Of a stretch of 64,000 nucleotides of DNA, positions 43,399-56,190 are shown in pieces; the stretch's first letter is position 1; each line of letters starts with the position of its first letter. The DNA lies in NCBI GenBank assembly GCA_022570795.1, contig JAKUDP010000006.1, positions 496,001 to 560,000 on the forward strand, in the 5' to 3' direction. The notes under the pieces are model-generated. The model did no database searches. It saw only the letters and a list, made by a program, of their open reading frames with translations, and had not been told where the DNA came from. The stretch is from Sphaerulina vaccinii (taxonomy: Eukaryota > Ascomycota > Dothideomycetes > Mycosphaerellales > Mycosphaerellaceae). The translations under genes and the position numbers were made by a program.

Positions 43399-43556
43399 TC
43401 TATATTCTATAGCTTTATAATAAGTAAGAAAAAGAGTAGTTAGAGTTATATAGTACCCCCCTCTTAAAGCGGCTTATATATATACTTGTAATAGCTATAA
43501 ATAAGTAGTTTATATAAGCTTAAATATATATATAAAGCTACTATATTAAGAGAGCC
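43399..43556 (-). repeat. Split direct repeat X' (B1-like)
   Basis: 158 bp, second copy of X, directly followed by the recombinase-side internal region. Confidence 0.8.
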
Positions 43557-43639
43557 CCAAACAAGCTAGTATAGGTATAGCTATACTACCCCAAACTACT
43601 AGCTACTATATAGAAGTAAATAATATAGCTACAATATTA

Positions 43640-44600
43640 TTACTATTAATACTATCTATAAACAAACTCTCAGACTCCTACTAATACCGAAATTATAGGT
43701 AGTCTACTAGTCTAAGTATAGAGTAATAGCTTAAACTATTTAGTTATAGTAGTCTTTATATACTACTTCTATAAGGCCGATTTCTAATAGCTAAGAAGTA
43801 TAATCTTATACTCGGTTGCACTATTTAAACGTATATTCGTAGTACTACTACTACGCAAGGAGTAACTAGTATATTTATACTTATCTAAGCTAAGGTTATA
43901 GAGCTTAAGCTATATATACTTAACAAGCTTTTAGTATAGAAAGCTACTAGTAGCTAGTATAAATAATAGTAAGGTTAGCGAGGCTAGAACGTACCTAAGA
44001 AGCCTCTTTATATATATAATAGAGTATATAGTCTCGCCTATAGCTACTACTCTTACCTAAATACTATAGTATTCCTTATCTATCTTTAACCTCTTTAGCC
44101 GAAGGACTAAGTAGCTATCTACTAGTATAAGGTCTAAGCGAGTAATATAACTTATTATCTAGTTATAGCTATATACTAGTATACTAGTATTATAAGTAAG
44201 TTCTCTAAGCCGAAATAGCTTTCTAAAAGCTAGGGTTATAGTAGTATTAATATTCAACTCGTCTATAGTTCTTATAGGTATAAAAAGTAGCTAATCTAGT
44301 ACTTTCTTAATAATAGGCTACCTATTCTTACTAATAGACGAGTTCAACTATATAGTACTTTTTCTTAGGTAGTTAATATATAGTAAAGTAAACACGTCTA
44401 GTAGCAACTATATATCTATATATATAGAACGCAATATATCGACGTAGCTATAAAGTATATCGCCTCGGACCCTATATTTACTAAAGCTCTTATATTCTAA
44501 GAAAGCCTATAACGCTAGTATTGTAACTAGCTATAGGGCGACGGTAATACGAGTATAGAGTATTTTATATTATTTTATTAGTAAGGTATAGAAATAGTAT
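43640..44600 (-). pseudogene. Tyrosine recombinase of the DIRS-order element, degraded
   Basis: The minus-strand C-terminal reading contains YSLRSSSTTNI followed by IILLSYWKSALWKWYIKT (about 43,740-43,800), where W stands at TAG codons most simply read as mutated TGG. This corresponds to the ...RRGAAT...LGRWKSDAYKRYI tail typical of DIRS/Ngaro recombinases. Stops and a lost Arg box show it is inactive. Confidence 0.7.
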
Positions 44601-44849
44601 ATAGTTAGTATAAGGCTATTCTATAATAGTAGTACGATAGCCTACGAAGAAGGGTATACTCGATCGAGCTACTACTTGTCTAGTTAGTTATAGTCGTCTT
44701 CTAACGAGTTAACTAACGAGCCTAATATAAGAGATATTAGTTACTTCCTATAGCTTTAAATATAATAATAGGTCTGCTAGTTAGTTAGCTTTAGACGAGA
44801 GCTATATAGCTTCGAGTATAAGCTTCTATATTAGGGTAATAAGTAGTAA

Positions 44850-46250
44850 TTGTCGAAGGGGACCGTTTGTAGGGCTATTTAAATATCTTCGTATAATACT
44901 AGAGTATATAGTTAAGCTATCTATATAAACAACTAGCTTCTAACCGTGCTATAGCTAACTCTAGCGTTCAAAACCTCTTAATATAGCTTCTACCTCTATA
45001 GTATTAATATAATTATTATTTATATATAAAATGCTAAAGGTATTAGCTATTATAATACAATTAAGGTTCTTATACTAATTGCTATTACTTCCTCGGTACT
45101 AGAAGCTACTAAGGCCGACGTTACTAGTATCTATAAATAGGTATATTATTAGTAGGTTCGTAGTATCTACAACCTATACCCTATTAGCTATTTTAAATAC
45201 TTAAAGCTACTATTATAGGTCGTCTCGTACGTCTTTATAGAGCGTAGTCTTTATAGAAGAATAGTACCGGAATAAAGCTATTATATAAAATAAGCTAATA
45301 TTAAAAGCCCTACTAAGGTAGATTATATTAGCTACCTACGATAGGTACCTAGCTAATACTCGTATAGTTTTAAGAGTTGTATTCCCTTTATAGAGGACCT
45401 CCTACAACTCCTATATTATATAAGCTACTTTGTTATCTACTAATCTAGTAATTATAAGGTTAGTATTAATCTCTATACCTAGGACTTTAACCTTCGTACC
45501 TTCTATATCTTTTTTATTATTATATAGTACTCTAAGTTAATTAGTAACCTTAAGCTAAGCTTATCGAACTACTATATCTGCCCCTATATATATAAGGTTA
45601 TATAGTAATATAAATATAAAGTTATCTAGGTAATAATTTATAATAATACTCTTTAGTAGCTGTTTTTATATTATCTAATATAGAGCCTCTATAAAGAGAT
45701 TAAATAGAAAGAGTACTATTCTAAGACCGAAAAGTAAGTAGTTCTCTATATACTAATAGCCTTACTACTCGAAAGCTAATAACTACTTTTATTATATTAA
45801 TATTAGTACTATTCGGAATATACTCTTAATATTATATTTAATAATAATATAGTATTATCTAGCTACCTTAATATAGTCTAATATATAGTCGAATAAGATA
45901 TAGGTAATACTACTATAAGCCTTTGAAATAGTATTATTTACTAACAACTCTAGAGGATATAATAGGTCGTAAATATACCTATAACTACTATTATACTTCG
46001 GAACCAAACCTTATAGTAATATAATATACTAATTGCTAGGTTCAACTATTATAATCTAGCCCAAGCTATAGTCTAAGTATACCTACTTTATAATTTCTAT
46101 AGTATTAAGGTTTGTAGAAGTATAGTTTGTATTATACTTCTTTCTTTTAAGTACCTACTACTTGTTATAGTCAAAGCAATCCCTACCTTCTATTCTAATA
46201 TCTGCACTATACTAGATTATATAAACTAGTAAGTATACTAGAGCTCTGCT
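44850..46250 (-). pseudogene. RT and RNase H of the DIRS-order element, degraded
   Basis: The minus strand shows LLAFEW, YIENYLLFGLRIVLFLFN, LFIEALYW and YYLDNFIFIL (active site; the expected YLDDF has Asp to Asn) at about 45,600-45,780. It then shows VLGIEINTNLIITRLVDNK at about 45,430-45,485. This FGL...FLFN / YLDDF / FGIEID series distinguishes DIRS-order RTs from LINE and Gypsy RTs. TAG codons stand where Trp is expected. Confidence 0.7.
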
Positions 46251-46499
46251 ATCTAGGTACTCCCTAAGTCCCTCGTACTATTATTCGGCTTTTAATAGTA
46301 TTAGCCTTAGTAGTAGAAGTGTCTTAGCTATATAGATATTAAATATAGGTACTATATTTAGGCAAAAATTTTCTAATAAGTTATTATACTTAGTTATAGT
46401 CTTACTAATATCCAAACTATCTATACTCTCTACTAAGAGGTATGCCTCGTCGTTTGTTACTAAGGTTTCTACTTATAATAATAGCAAATAGCTATTTTC

Positions 46500-48000
46500 T
46501 AGTTCTAGAGGTACAAAATAGCTATTTGGCTTATTTAGTAAATTTATAACTTCTAGAAAATCGAAATTACCCCTATATCTTAACGACGCCTCTACCGATA
46601 TTGTCGCCCTTTTCGGAGGTAAATTGGCGTATATAGATTATATATATCTACTTATTAAAGGTCTAGTATCGTATCTGGATGCTAAGGAAACTACTAGTTT
46701 TGGGACTTCTAGAATATTCAAATTAGCAAACTTTGCTAATTTAGCTAGTTTGTATTCTAGAAGTAGTTTTTGTTACTTCTTGGACTTGCTCTTATCCTTG
46801 CACGCTAGCTCTTTATAGTTGCCTCTGCATGCTCTATATATATATCTATGTACGCACTTATTATTAGTATATAAATAGTCGTTGTTATTCTATATATAAT
46901 AGACTTAGTAAGCGACTCTATTATATTTCGACTTAGAACAAGACTTCTTCGCACTACTACTACTAGTAGTATTAGAGCCGGAGCGCCTATATTTCGTATA
47001 TATATACCTATTGCAAATAGCTTTATAAGTATAGCTTAATAATAGAAGTCTATCTTTATCTAACTCTAGATAATATCTAGGCTTTATTACTTAGATAGTA
47101 GTAGTCTCTTATACTATCTATCTATTATATTACTAACTCGCAATATATAAGGTCCTAGTTAAATATATTATTAAAGTTAGTTATTCTTAATACTATCTAT
47201 ATTATCCTAAACTAGAGGTATATACTACTATTCGCTTTAGGTTTGAGGTAGTAGAGTATTACTATTACTAACCTAAAGATCTCTATATACTAGTACTACG
47301 TTTTAAACAAATCGAGCGCTTGCTAGTTATTCTTTACCTTTAATCTTTCTCTAAATATATCTAGCTTCTTAGGTATATTATACTTATACTAGCTTTATAA
47401 AAGGAGCTTTGGCAGGTCTAATAGGTCAAAATAGAGGGTATAGATATTATTAATTACCTAGTTCTCGATAGATAGGTAGAGGAAGGCTCTAAGTACTATT
47501 ACTACTATAGGAGAGATCTTACCTAAAAGCTTATTCGATAGTCTATCTATCTATAGCACTACTACTATCGCTACTTATAGTAGAGCGCCTATTTGGATCT
47601 AAGGTATACCGAACTCTAAAATATTATAGACTATATACTAGTTATTCTACTCTTGATCCGGCGCACCCTGCGCTAGTATTAGAGGGCAACTAAGTAGTAG
47701 CTAGGCCTTACGCTAGTTAGCAGGCCTGCTATAGCTATTATTATTAGCACCTCTACCTCTATTATTACCCCCTAGGTTGGCACCTCCGCCTACTCTGCTA
47801 GCACCTGCTCCGGGACTAGCGCTACTACTATTGTTTGCTATATTACCTATTATAGTTTAGGAGGATAATTAGGAATCGTTTCGGTTTATTATATAGTATA
47901 GAGAGTTGTATAGGCCTTCGATATTGTTACCTAACTTGTTAAACTCGTTATTATCTAAAGGATAAGGTTGCGTATAGCCCGCTTTTGTAGCTGCACCCCT
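46500..48000 (-). pseudogene. Gag-like region of the DIRS-order element, degraded
   Basis: The minus strand near 46,870-46,780 reads NNKCVHRYIYRACRGNYKEL and ACKDKSKSKK, resembling the N..C...HxCxxCxGxH...C zinc module in the first ORF of fungal DIRS-like elements, with Cys/His partly changed to Tyr. Farther upstream (47,700-47,900) GC is higher and encodes a Gly/Pro-rich segment. Confidence 0.5.
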
Positions 48001-48070
48001 AAGTCCTACTATACTAGCTTAACTACTATATATATAGTTAACAAATATATAAGATTGCTTTAGAATAGTT

Positions 48071-48211
48071 ACCTATAGTATATATTAATTAAAAGAGTAA
48101 GAAGAGCGAGCTTTAGGCTGCAGGCGCAGAGGGTAGCAAGGTTAGTATAGGATAGATAGTCCAAATAGCTAATAAAGCTACTCTTACTCTACTTATATAC
48201 AGACTCTACTA
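48071..48211 (-). repeat. Split direct repeat Y' (A1-like), right terminus of DIRS-order element
   Basis: Shares the block from AAAAGAGTAAGAAGAGCG to CTCTACTA with Y. It keeps more GC (GGCTGCAGGCGCAGAGGG) than Y, suggesting uneven RIP. Followed by the duplicated AATTCTTAG of the LTR. Confidence 0.8.
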
Positions 48212-48732
48212 AATTCTTAGTATTAGAGTTAGCTATCTAGAGGAGACTCTATAGGTTTTTATATACCCTCCTATAGCTTTACTAGAAGATTCTATAGTAT
48301 ATATATATATATACTAAGCTACGCTAGCTTATATAGCCTCTAGAACTAATTAGAAATAGAATAGAAGTTCCTAGAAAGTCTTAGAACCTCCTAGATAGAT
48401 CGCTTACTAATAGGTATTCTATAGTATTCTATAGCTTTCTAGGACTCTAGAATCGTAGAATATACTAGAAACTACTATAGTAAGCTTATATAAGCCTATA
48501 GCTATAAGCCTAGTAGTCTAGATATCGATTACTAGAATGCTCTAGAAGATACTAGAAGCCTCTAGGTAGGTCTAGTTATATAATTATATAATTATATAAT
48601 CTAGTTATATAACTATATAGGTCGATATAGACCTATACTTATATAACTCGGATTATATAACCTAATTATATAATCGACTACCTAATACTAGATCTAACCT
48701 AATAGTCTAAAGTTAAGCTTATATTTTTAATA

Positions 48733-49711
48733 TGCCCTCTTAAGCTCTACTTTGTAATCTATTAATAACTTCTTAGTATTTCTTCTTCTATTAATACCTA
48801 TTACTTATCTGCGCGCATATATAGCCTATAATCTAGGCTATATATTAAGGCTAGAAGACTTCTAGAGATCTAGAATTCTCTAAATAGATTCTTAGTATAA
48901 TACTAAATATCCTTATAATTACTAATTCTAATTAGTCTATAGGCGTCCCTATAGTCTATAGGATAGTTATAGGCTATTAGCTTATACTAGAGTATAATAT
49001 TATATAATTAGTTGTAACTATACTCGATAAATGCTTTCCCTAGTCCGATTTCTAGAATATTCTAGAAAATGCAATAATTCGATTTCTATAGCTTATATTA
49101 CTTTATAACTTAAACCTATTCTAGTTATAGCTCTCTCTTATAATATTATAGTATGCTATACTATTAAAACCCTATAGGGAAACCGATCTAGACTATAGAT
49201 ACAAAGTCTAATTAATTATAAAAACCTATTAGGGAAAAAGGTATATAGCGCTATCTAAAGCTATTTATAGCTTTTATAAAATGTTTTTATATACAATCTA
49301 GTATAATCTAGCATCCCCGCACGCTTAAGAGCTATAGGCTATAATAGATAGTCGCATAGAGTAGTAAACAATCGCGAATCTAGAGCTTTTGTTAGAATAT
49401 CTACTACTTGTTCTTTAGTAGATACCCAAACTAGCTCTATTAAGCCCTGCTTGTATATATTGCATACAAAGTAATATTATATATCGATATGCTTGGATTT
49501 GGTATAGTGTTCGGGGTTCTTAGCTAGTTCTATAGCCGAGTTACTATCGGTATAGATTTTAATTATTTTAGTATTTATATCTATTTCTTTATAGATATCT
49601 CTAAGGAAGATCGCCTCTTTTATAGCCTCTTTTAGAGCTATATACTCGGCCTCGCAACTAGATAGTATAATAGCCTTTTATAGTATAGAATACTAACTTA
49701 TAGGCGCTTGT
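48733..49711 (-). mobile_element. Second, truncated Copia internal region sharing LTR D
   Basis: The sequence after LTR D repeats the Copia 3' internal region (counterpart of about 37,658-38,643), including polypurine tract and RNase H end, with few differences. It stops abruptly after CTTATAGGCGCTTGT, where unrelated AT-rich sequence starts. So LTR D served as 5' LTR of one Copia and 3' LTR of a head-to-tail neighbour, whose remaining part is gone. Confidence 0.8.
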
Positions 49712-50520
49712 AAAATAAAATAAAAGAAATTATATATAATTAAAATTCAAACTCTTTTTTATATATTTTAAATATAGCTAATAGTTTTAATAGATCTATA
49801 GCCTATTTAATAAAGCTAAAGTCTTCTATTTTATTAATATCTTTATTAATACTAACTATAAGTCTTTCTATAATAGAGTTATATATAGTATTTTACTATA
49901 TATTATACTATATAATATTAAATAATTTTTTATTATTATTATCTATTTTAGCTTTATAAGCTTTAATAATAGTAGTAATATATAATAGTATATTAATTTA
50001 GTCTTTAGATAAACTCTTATTACTTAATATTTAAATCTTAGGTACTTACTTAGTAGTACTATTTACTTTAACTTTAAGCTAAAGTATTTTTATTTTATTT
50101 TTAAATTTATTAACTAAAAGTAATAGTATATCTACCTTTTCTTACTTAGATATTATATTTTTATAAAAACTTATAGTTAATTATATAAAGCTAGTTATAG
50201 CTAGAGACTTTTATTATAAAGTACTTAATAGTATTATCTTAGACTTAATAGGCTTAACTTTAAGCTTTAATAAAGTAGTATTAGTAGATATTACTATATC
50301 TATTAAAATAATACTTAGTAGAAATATAATTTTACTAAAAGATAATATATCTATTAAAGTTATTAGCTTCTTAGACTTAATAGGCTTTACTTTTATAGTA
50401 CTACTATTAACTATAACTAGAGCTAATAACTACTTTTATTTTATATATTATAAAAGTATAAATATAGATAGAGCCTAACCTTTTATTAATAGAGTAGATC
50501 TAGATATATTATTAGATATA
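49712..50520. repeat. AT-rich RIP-mutated remnant left of Gypsy element
   Basis: No motif or open frame recognised. It is the insertion target of the Gypsy element, whose duplication ATATA ends at 50520. The same older sequence presumably resumes at 57,225. Confidence 0.5.
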
Positions 50521-50882
50521 TATTATAGTTCGTGCGCTGCGGGAATGTCCCTACGGATTTTCCGGGCGCGCGTTATATATAGAAGTAATTAGTAGCGCTT
50601 GGACTAGGCCTACTACTAATTATGCTAAGTACCCTAATTATACTAAGTAGGCCTTAATTAGAGTAATTAGAGTAATTAATAAAACTAGGAATCTCCTTTA
50701 TATATATAGGCAATAAATATTATAGTTATAGGTAGTTGTTATATACAACTTACTATTCTATCTTACTAATTAGAATACAAGAACCTTCTTTACTTGCTCC
50801 CTTATAGATATATTAACAAGCTCTAACTAGATCAAGCTTAGCCTCCGCTTAGTAAGATTAATAGGTCCCCTATAACCTAATA
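50521..50882 (+). repeat. Gypsy 5' LTR
   Basis: 362 bp. Left part retains GC (CGTGCGCTGCGGGAATGTCC). A TATATATATAGG box near 50,698-50,712 may be the LTR promoter. Confidence 0.88.
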
Positions 50883-50929
50883 GCTTTATATACCCTTATA
50901 ATATATCTGTCGTAGGAAGCTCTAGGGGA

Positions 50930-52860
50930 ACTCCTACCTCTAGTAAAGTAGGAACTATTCGATCTTTGCAAACCTAGGCAAACGCTAGACTACTCGACCT
51001 TAAGGACTTGAAGGTCGCTAAGCTAGATCTCTACTATAGAGACTGCGACAAACTATCTACCTAGTTTAATTAACTAGCCTTATACTTTAGGTTTAACAAA
51101 GTTAAGGATAAAAACAAGATACTATTCGCCTCTACCTTCCTTCGTAGACGCGCTAAATACTAGCTTAAGCTATACCTAGAATCCTACCTCTACGACAATA
51201 AGGATAAGAATAGAATCTTTACTAAGTACGATCGGTTTAGAAGCTAGATAACTACTCTATTTAGAGTCTCTAACAAAGTTAGTACTACTATCTGCATTAT
51301 ATAATATCTCAAATAGACTACTTCTATATCCGAGTATATAGCCAAGTTCTAGGAGTATATATATATTATTAGTTAGGACGACAAAGCCCTCTAAGTAATA
51401 TACTATAGGGGTCTTAAGGATTAAGTTAAAGACGAACTAGCCTATACTAAGCAAGTAGTTATTATTAAGAACCTTACCTAGTTAATTAAGAAAACTATCA
51501 AGATCGATAACAGCCTCTATAAACAAGCCCTCGAGAAATAATATAACTCTAAGGTAGCTAGAGTAGCTAGATATACTACTAAACAACAAGGAAGAACCGG
51601 CTACTCCTTAGCTAGGGACAAGTACTAAGGACGATAGCAACCAAGGTCGTAGCCGTACTATAGTCTGCAACTAATAGAGCTCGATAATATCGAGAAAGGT
51701 AAGAAGTTTAGAGCTAGAGGTAAGGGGAAGCCCTATAAGAAGCAAGAAGGACTAACCTATTATAGATATAGTAAGGAAGGCTATATAAAGAGGGACTGCT
51801 ATTCGAAGAATATAGTATAGCAACAGCCCTTTAATATAATATAATAGAAGGGAAACAGACGAGGAGGTTATAACAAATCTATAACCCTTTATAAGGAAGT
51901 CCGATTCTTTAGTATAATAGGATAATAAGTAAACCTCGACCTATACTAAAAGAGACAAGTCGAATATAGAAGCCTTTACTAGCGATTCTATTACAACAAC
52001 TTATACTAGATATATATATCTTCTAAGAGGGATACGAACTTTTGGCCTAGCCCTCTAGGCAAAGGTATAAGTTTATAGCCAATCCGATAGTATAGGGATA
52101 GAAGCAAACTACTACCTATTCTAGATAAACTATAAGAACTCTATCCCGAGCTAAGGCTCGCTAACAAAGAAGATATTAACAAGTCTTATTATAATAAAGA
52201 AAGTTACCTTCCTAAAGTCGAATCCGAGGAGGAAGAATAAGACTAGTCTATAGAAGAAAGTTCTAAGAAGGAGCAACCCTCTAAATATAACAAAAATAAT
52301 ATAAATAACAAAAATAAGAGTTCTAAAGAATTAGATATAGATATCGAGATTATAACCTTTACTATAGATGCGCCAAGCTAAATTAAACGAATTATCCTAA
52401 ACCTAGTATAGAATTATAAGTATATCTTTCTAAAGATTAGAGGAAGACAATACCTCTACCTATCTAAGCTAGACGCTATACTCGATAGAATAAGATATAT
52501 ATTCTAGAACTACTAACGTATCGAGGTTAACTATAGGTTCGGTACCTTTATATAAGAAAGAATTCCGATTAGAAGTATATATACTCTATTTAGGTATATT
52601 ACTCCAAATAGGGAAATTATTACAAACTAGATATACGAAGCTATTAAGGAACTCTAGAGAAAGTATACTCTTACCTAGTAATATTAATCCAAGACTACCT
52701 ATAACAAGACGTAGGTAGAAAGGAATCTATATTAGATAATTAAAGAAATAGAATAATAGATCTACGAGTAGCTTGCCGAAGAAGCTACTATTACCCTATT
52801 AGGAAAAGAATTAACTCCTAGGAAATAAGTAGCCCTAGGGAGTTCTATAATATAAATACT
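50930..52860 (+). pseudogene. Gypsy gag, degraded
   Basis: Capsid-like helical content and, at about 51,757-51,810, a zinc-knuckle remnant CYxRYSKEGYIKRDCYS where expected Cys and His are Tyr. Acidic, Lys-rich spacer sequence follows to about 52,380. Confidence 0.6.
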
Positions 52861-52879
52861 TAAGTATTAATAATAGTCT

Positions 52880-55800
52880 TCTATACAAAAGTTATTATTA
52901 ATAGTTATAAGCTACTAGCTATAATAGACTCTAGAGCAAGTAGGAACTTTGCCTCCGAGTTATTTATAAAACATTATAGACTTGCAACCTAGTATAAGAA
53001 AGAAGGGTATAAATTAATTATAGTAGATAGATTATTCTTACCTAGTATAGAGCGAGAGATAATACTACTACTACTTGCTATCTAATAGTACTATAAGATA
53101 ATTATCCTAGATATTACTAATATAGCTAGTTATAATATCGTCCTAGGCATACCTTAGTTAAGAAAGCACAACCTAGTAATCGACTAGAGAAGAGGAGTAC
53201 TTATATTTAAGAAATACGATTGCATTATCGATATTTAGCCTATATAGTAGTAGCGTTCGCTAGCAGATAAGGCTAAATAGTTCAACCAGACCGAACTTAC
53301 GCTACTACGAGCTATAGGAGTAGACTTACCCCAAATAGATACCTCGATAATAGTAGAGGGTTACGAAGTTACAGGTACTAATAGAAGTAACGCCCTATTA
53401 AAGGATACTACCTCGGAACTAGATATCCCTAAGAAGTATTAAAAGTAGTCGAAACTCTTTAAAGAGGTCGAGGGACTAGAAGCCCTACCTAAATACTAGA
53501 AATAGAACTATAGGATTATACTAATACCTAATAGGGAGCCCCTATTTGAACTATTATAAAAGAAATCCGAGAAAGAGCTCTAGGAAGAAGATAAATAGTT
53601 AAAGAAGATACTTGCAAAATAATAGATCTGCAAGTTACGATCTAGCGCCGGAGCCCTAACTATATTTGTTCCAAAACCTAATAGGAAGTTATAACTAGTA
53701 GTCGATTATCGACGACTTAATAAAATTACTATTAAGAACTAATATCTACTACCTAATATCGAAGAACTATAAGACAGACTTACCGGATCTAACTAGTATA
53801 CGAAAATCGATCTACGAGACGCGTTCTATACTATCTATATAGTAGAAGGAGAAGAATAGAAAATAGTATTCCGAATATGCTATAGGCTTTACGAGTTTAG
53901 AGTTATACCTATAGAACTAACTAATATACTAGCCTCCTGCTAGGAGATAGTAAATAATATCCTTAGAGACCTACTCGATATATATATTATTATATATATA
54001 GACGACATCCTCGTCTATACTAAGAGGTCCCTATAGGAATATATCAAACAAGTCTAAAACGTTTTCTAACAACTTATAAATATAGGATTCTATACTACTC
54101 CCGAGAAGTGCGAGTTCTATAAGAAAGAAGTCAAGTTCCTAGGGTTTGTTCTAAACCTTAATAGAATAAAGATCGACCTAGCAAAGATAGAGTTAATACA
54201 AACTTAGCTAGTACCTAAAATAGTTAAGGAAGTACAATTGTTTCTTAGGCTAGCTAACTATAACCGGAAGTTTATTAAGAACTACTTAAGGCTCGCAGCA
54301 CCTCTAAATAAGCTTATATAGAAAGATAGGAAATAGAGCTAGAGTCCGGAGTAGGTAAAAGCCTTCGAAGTACTTAAGATATTGTGCTACTAAGTACTAG
54401 TACTACGACTATTCGATAGGAAACGCGAAGTCAAACTAGAGACTAACGTATCGGATATAGCTATAGGAGCATACCTTATATAAGAGTATAATAGGAAGAG
54501 ATACCTAGTAGCCTACTACTCGAGGAAACTAACTCCTGTAGAATAGAACTACGACGTCTATAATAAAGAGTTGCTTGCAATTGTTGCTATAATATAGTAC
54601 TAGCAAGTATATATAGAAGGAGCCCCTAAGCTTACGATTCTTTCTAATTATAAGAATCTAACTTACTTTACTACAACGAAAGTACTAACGCGACAATAGG
54701 CCTGCTAGTCGGAACTACTCGGTTAATACAAGTTCGAAATTTGCTATATACTAGGAAAAGACAATAGTCGAGCCGACGTACTAAGCCGCCGAAGTAACTA
54801 TATAGAAGGAAAAGAACTAGTATACTAGAAAGTGCTTAGAGCTAATCTAGATAGAAGCCTAAGCTCGAACTCGATAGAGTTCAACTATGTTATACGAGCT
54901 CTTTAGGATATAGAAGAATAGTTCCCTATACTATAAAGGAAGTATTAGGTACTAAAGGACCGAGAGAATAAGTATATACGATACTACTACAACGATCCAT
55001 AATACGGACACTCTAGAACTACGAAGACTATAGAGTTAATTTAGAGAAACTTTAGCTTTCTATATATACGCGAACGCGTATTATAATATATTAAACGCTG
55101 CAAGCCCTACTAATAGAATAAGGTAGATCGATATACGAAATATAGATATATCTAATTCTATACTCCTCTATATTAACTATAGGACGAAGTTATAATAGAC
55201 TTTATTACAAAGTTGCCTTTATTATAGGACCAGATTATAGGAATCGGCTATAATATAATACTAGTTATAGTCGACAGGCTTACCAAATATGCATACTTTA
55301 TTACTACTAGCGAGATATATACTACTAAGCAACTTGGACACCTCGTTATAGATAGACTTATAAGATATTATAGATTCCTAAAAGTGTTTATTATAGATAG
55401 AGACAAGCTCTTTACCTCTAACTACTAGAAGACCTTGGTCGGCATACTCGGGATTAAGTACAAGCTATTAATAGCGTATTATCCTTAGACAGATAGGCAA
55501 ACTAAAAGAACAAACCAAACGCTAGAACAATACCTACAATACTATATTAACTATATATAAGACAACTAGTTAGCGCTACTACTAATAGCATAGCTCGCAC
55601 TAAATAATTAGCAATTAGAGATAATAAAGGCTACGCTATTCTTCTCGAATTATAGGCGAAACCCGAATCTCTTTAGAGAACCTTTATCTTACCTATAGGT
55701 AGAATGCGCTATAATCGCAAGCAAAGATCTAAAGAACCTCTATAAGGAACTAGAAGGACGAATTACAGACTCGCAACTAATAATAGCTAGGCTATATAAT

Positions 55801-56190
55801 AACAAACGAAAAATAGTACCTTAGCTAAAGAGGGGAGATAAGGTCTATTTCTTTATAAAAAACCTCAAAATAAGAAGAAAGATAAAGAAACTAGATTAAG
55901 TTAAGGTCGGACTATTTTTAATTAATAAGCTACAAGGGCTAGTTAACTACCGACTTAAGTTGCTAAAAGATATAAAGATCTACCTAGTATTCTATATATT
56001 ATTATTAGAACCTGCGGACGCTAAAATACTTTACTAAGAAACATTCTACTTCTAACCTAAGGAAGAGGATATATTCGAAGTAGAGAGGATTCTAGAACGA
56101 AAGGGTTAGAACTACTTAATTAAATAGAAAGGGTATAATAATTCGGAAAATACCTAGGAACCTAAGTCCAACCTTACAAACTACTACTAG
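52880..56190 (+). pseudogene. Gypsy pol (protease, RT, RNase H, integrase, chromodomain), degraded
   Basis: Protease: IDSRASRNFAS near 52,925 (from IDSGAS). RT: VVDYRRLNKITIKN near 53,700, KIDLRDAFYTI near 53,800 and IYIDDILVYT near 53,990 with an intact DD pair. RNase H follows to about 54,950. Integrase: zinc module around 55,090-55,130 (LNAASPT-like area degraded), then VIVDRLTKYAYFITT near 55,265 and IIDRDKLFTSNY near 55,390. Chromodomain: EVERILERKG, YLIK, KGYNNSENT near 56,080-56,165, the type that targets integration to methylated H3K9 chromatin in related elements. Stops (TAG) replace Trp codons throughout. Confidence 0.82.

Larger units (their letters stand above)
43067..48211 (-). 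mobile_element. DIRS-order (Ngaro-like) tyrosine-recombinase retrotransposon nested in Copia LTR D
   Basis: A 5,145-bp insertion on the minus strand. It lacks an integrase of the LTR type. Instead it has a gag-like zinc domain (about 46,780-46,870), RT plus RNase H (about 44,850-46,250) and a C-terminal tyrosine recombinase (about 43,640-44,600). Its ends show split direct repeats: X-Y-X' at the left (43066-43223, 43224-43398, 43399-43556) and a Y' copy at the right (about 48,071-48,211), the Ngaro arrangement read backwards. DIRS elements integrate by site-specific recombination of a circular cDNA. Unusually, AATTCTTAG flanks both sides, although the LTR consensus has it once. All ORFs carry RIP stops. 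Confidence 0.82.
37002..48732 (-). mobile_element. Copia LTR retrotransposon, RIP-inactivated, with nested insertion
   Basis: Element on the minus strand. The 3' LTR (LTR C) is 37002-37657 and the internal region 37658-42922. The 5' LTR (LTR D) is split into 42923-43066 and 48222-48732 by a DIRS-order element. The spliced LTR D is 655 bp against 656 for LTR C. A purine-rich GCTTAAGAGGG (minus strand, 37670-37660) abuts LTR C as polypurine tract. The domain order gag, integrase, RT, RNase H identifies Copia (Ty1/Copia). Conserved Cys, His and Trp codons are changed in the RIP direction and stops interrupt all domains. The internal 5' leader (about 42,490-42,922) keeps more GC. Confidence 0.88.

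Noticed and set aside
46624..46818. Plus-strand 64-codon ORF in the AT-rich block
   Set aside because: It is antisense to the gag-like part of the DIRS-order element, which shows family motifs on the minus strand.
43067..48211. First reading of the nested insertion as a LINE, because of a 9-bp flanking duplication
   Set aside because: RT motifs are of DIRS type, a tyrosine-recombinase tail is present and the ends form split direct repeats. There is no poly(A)-like tail.
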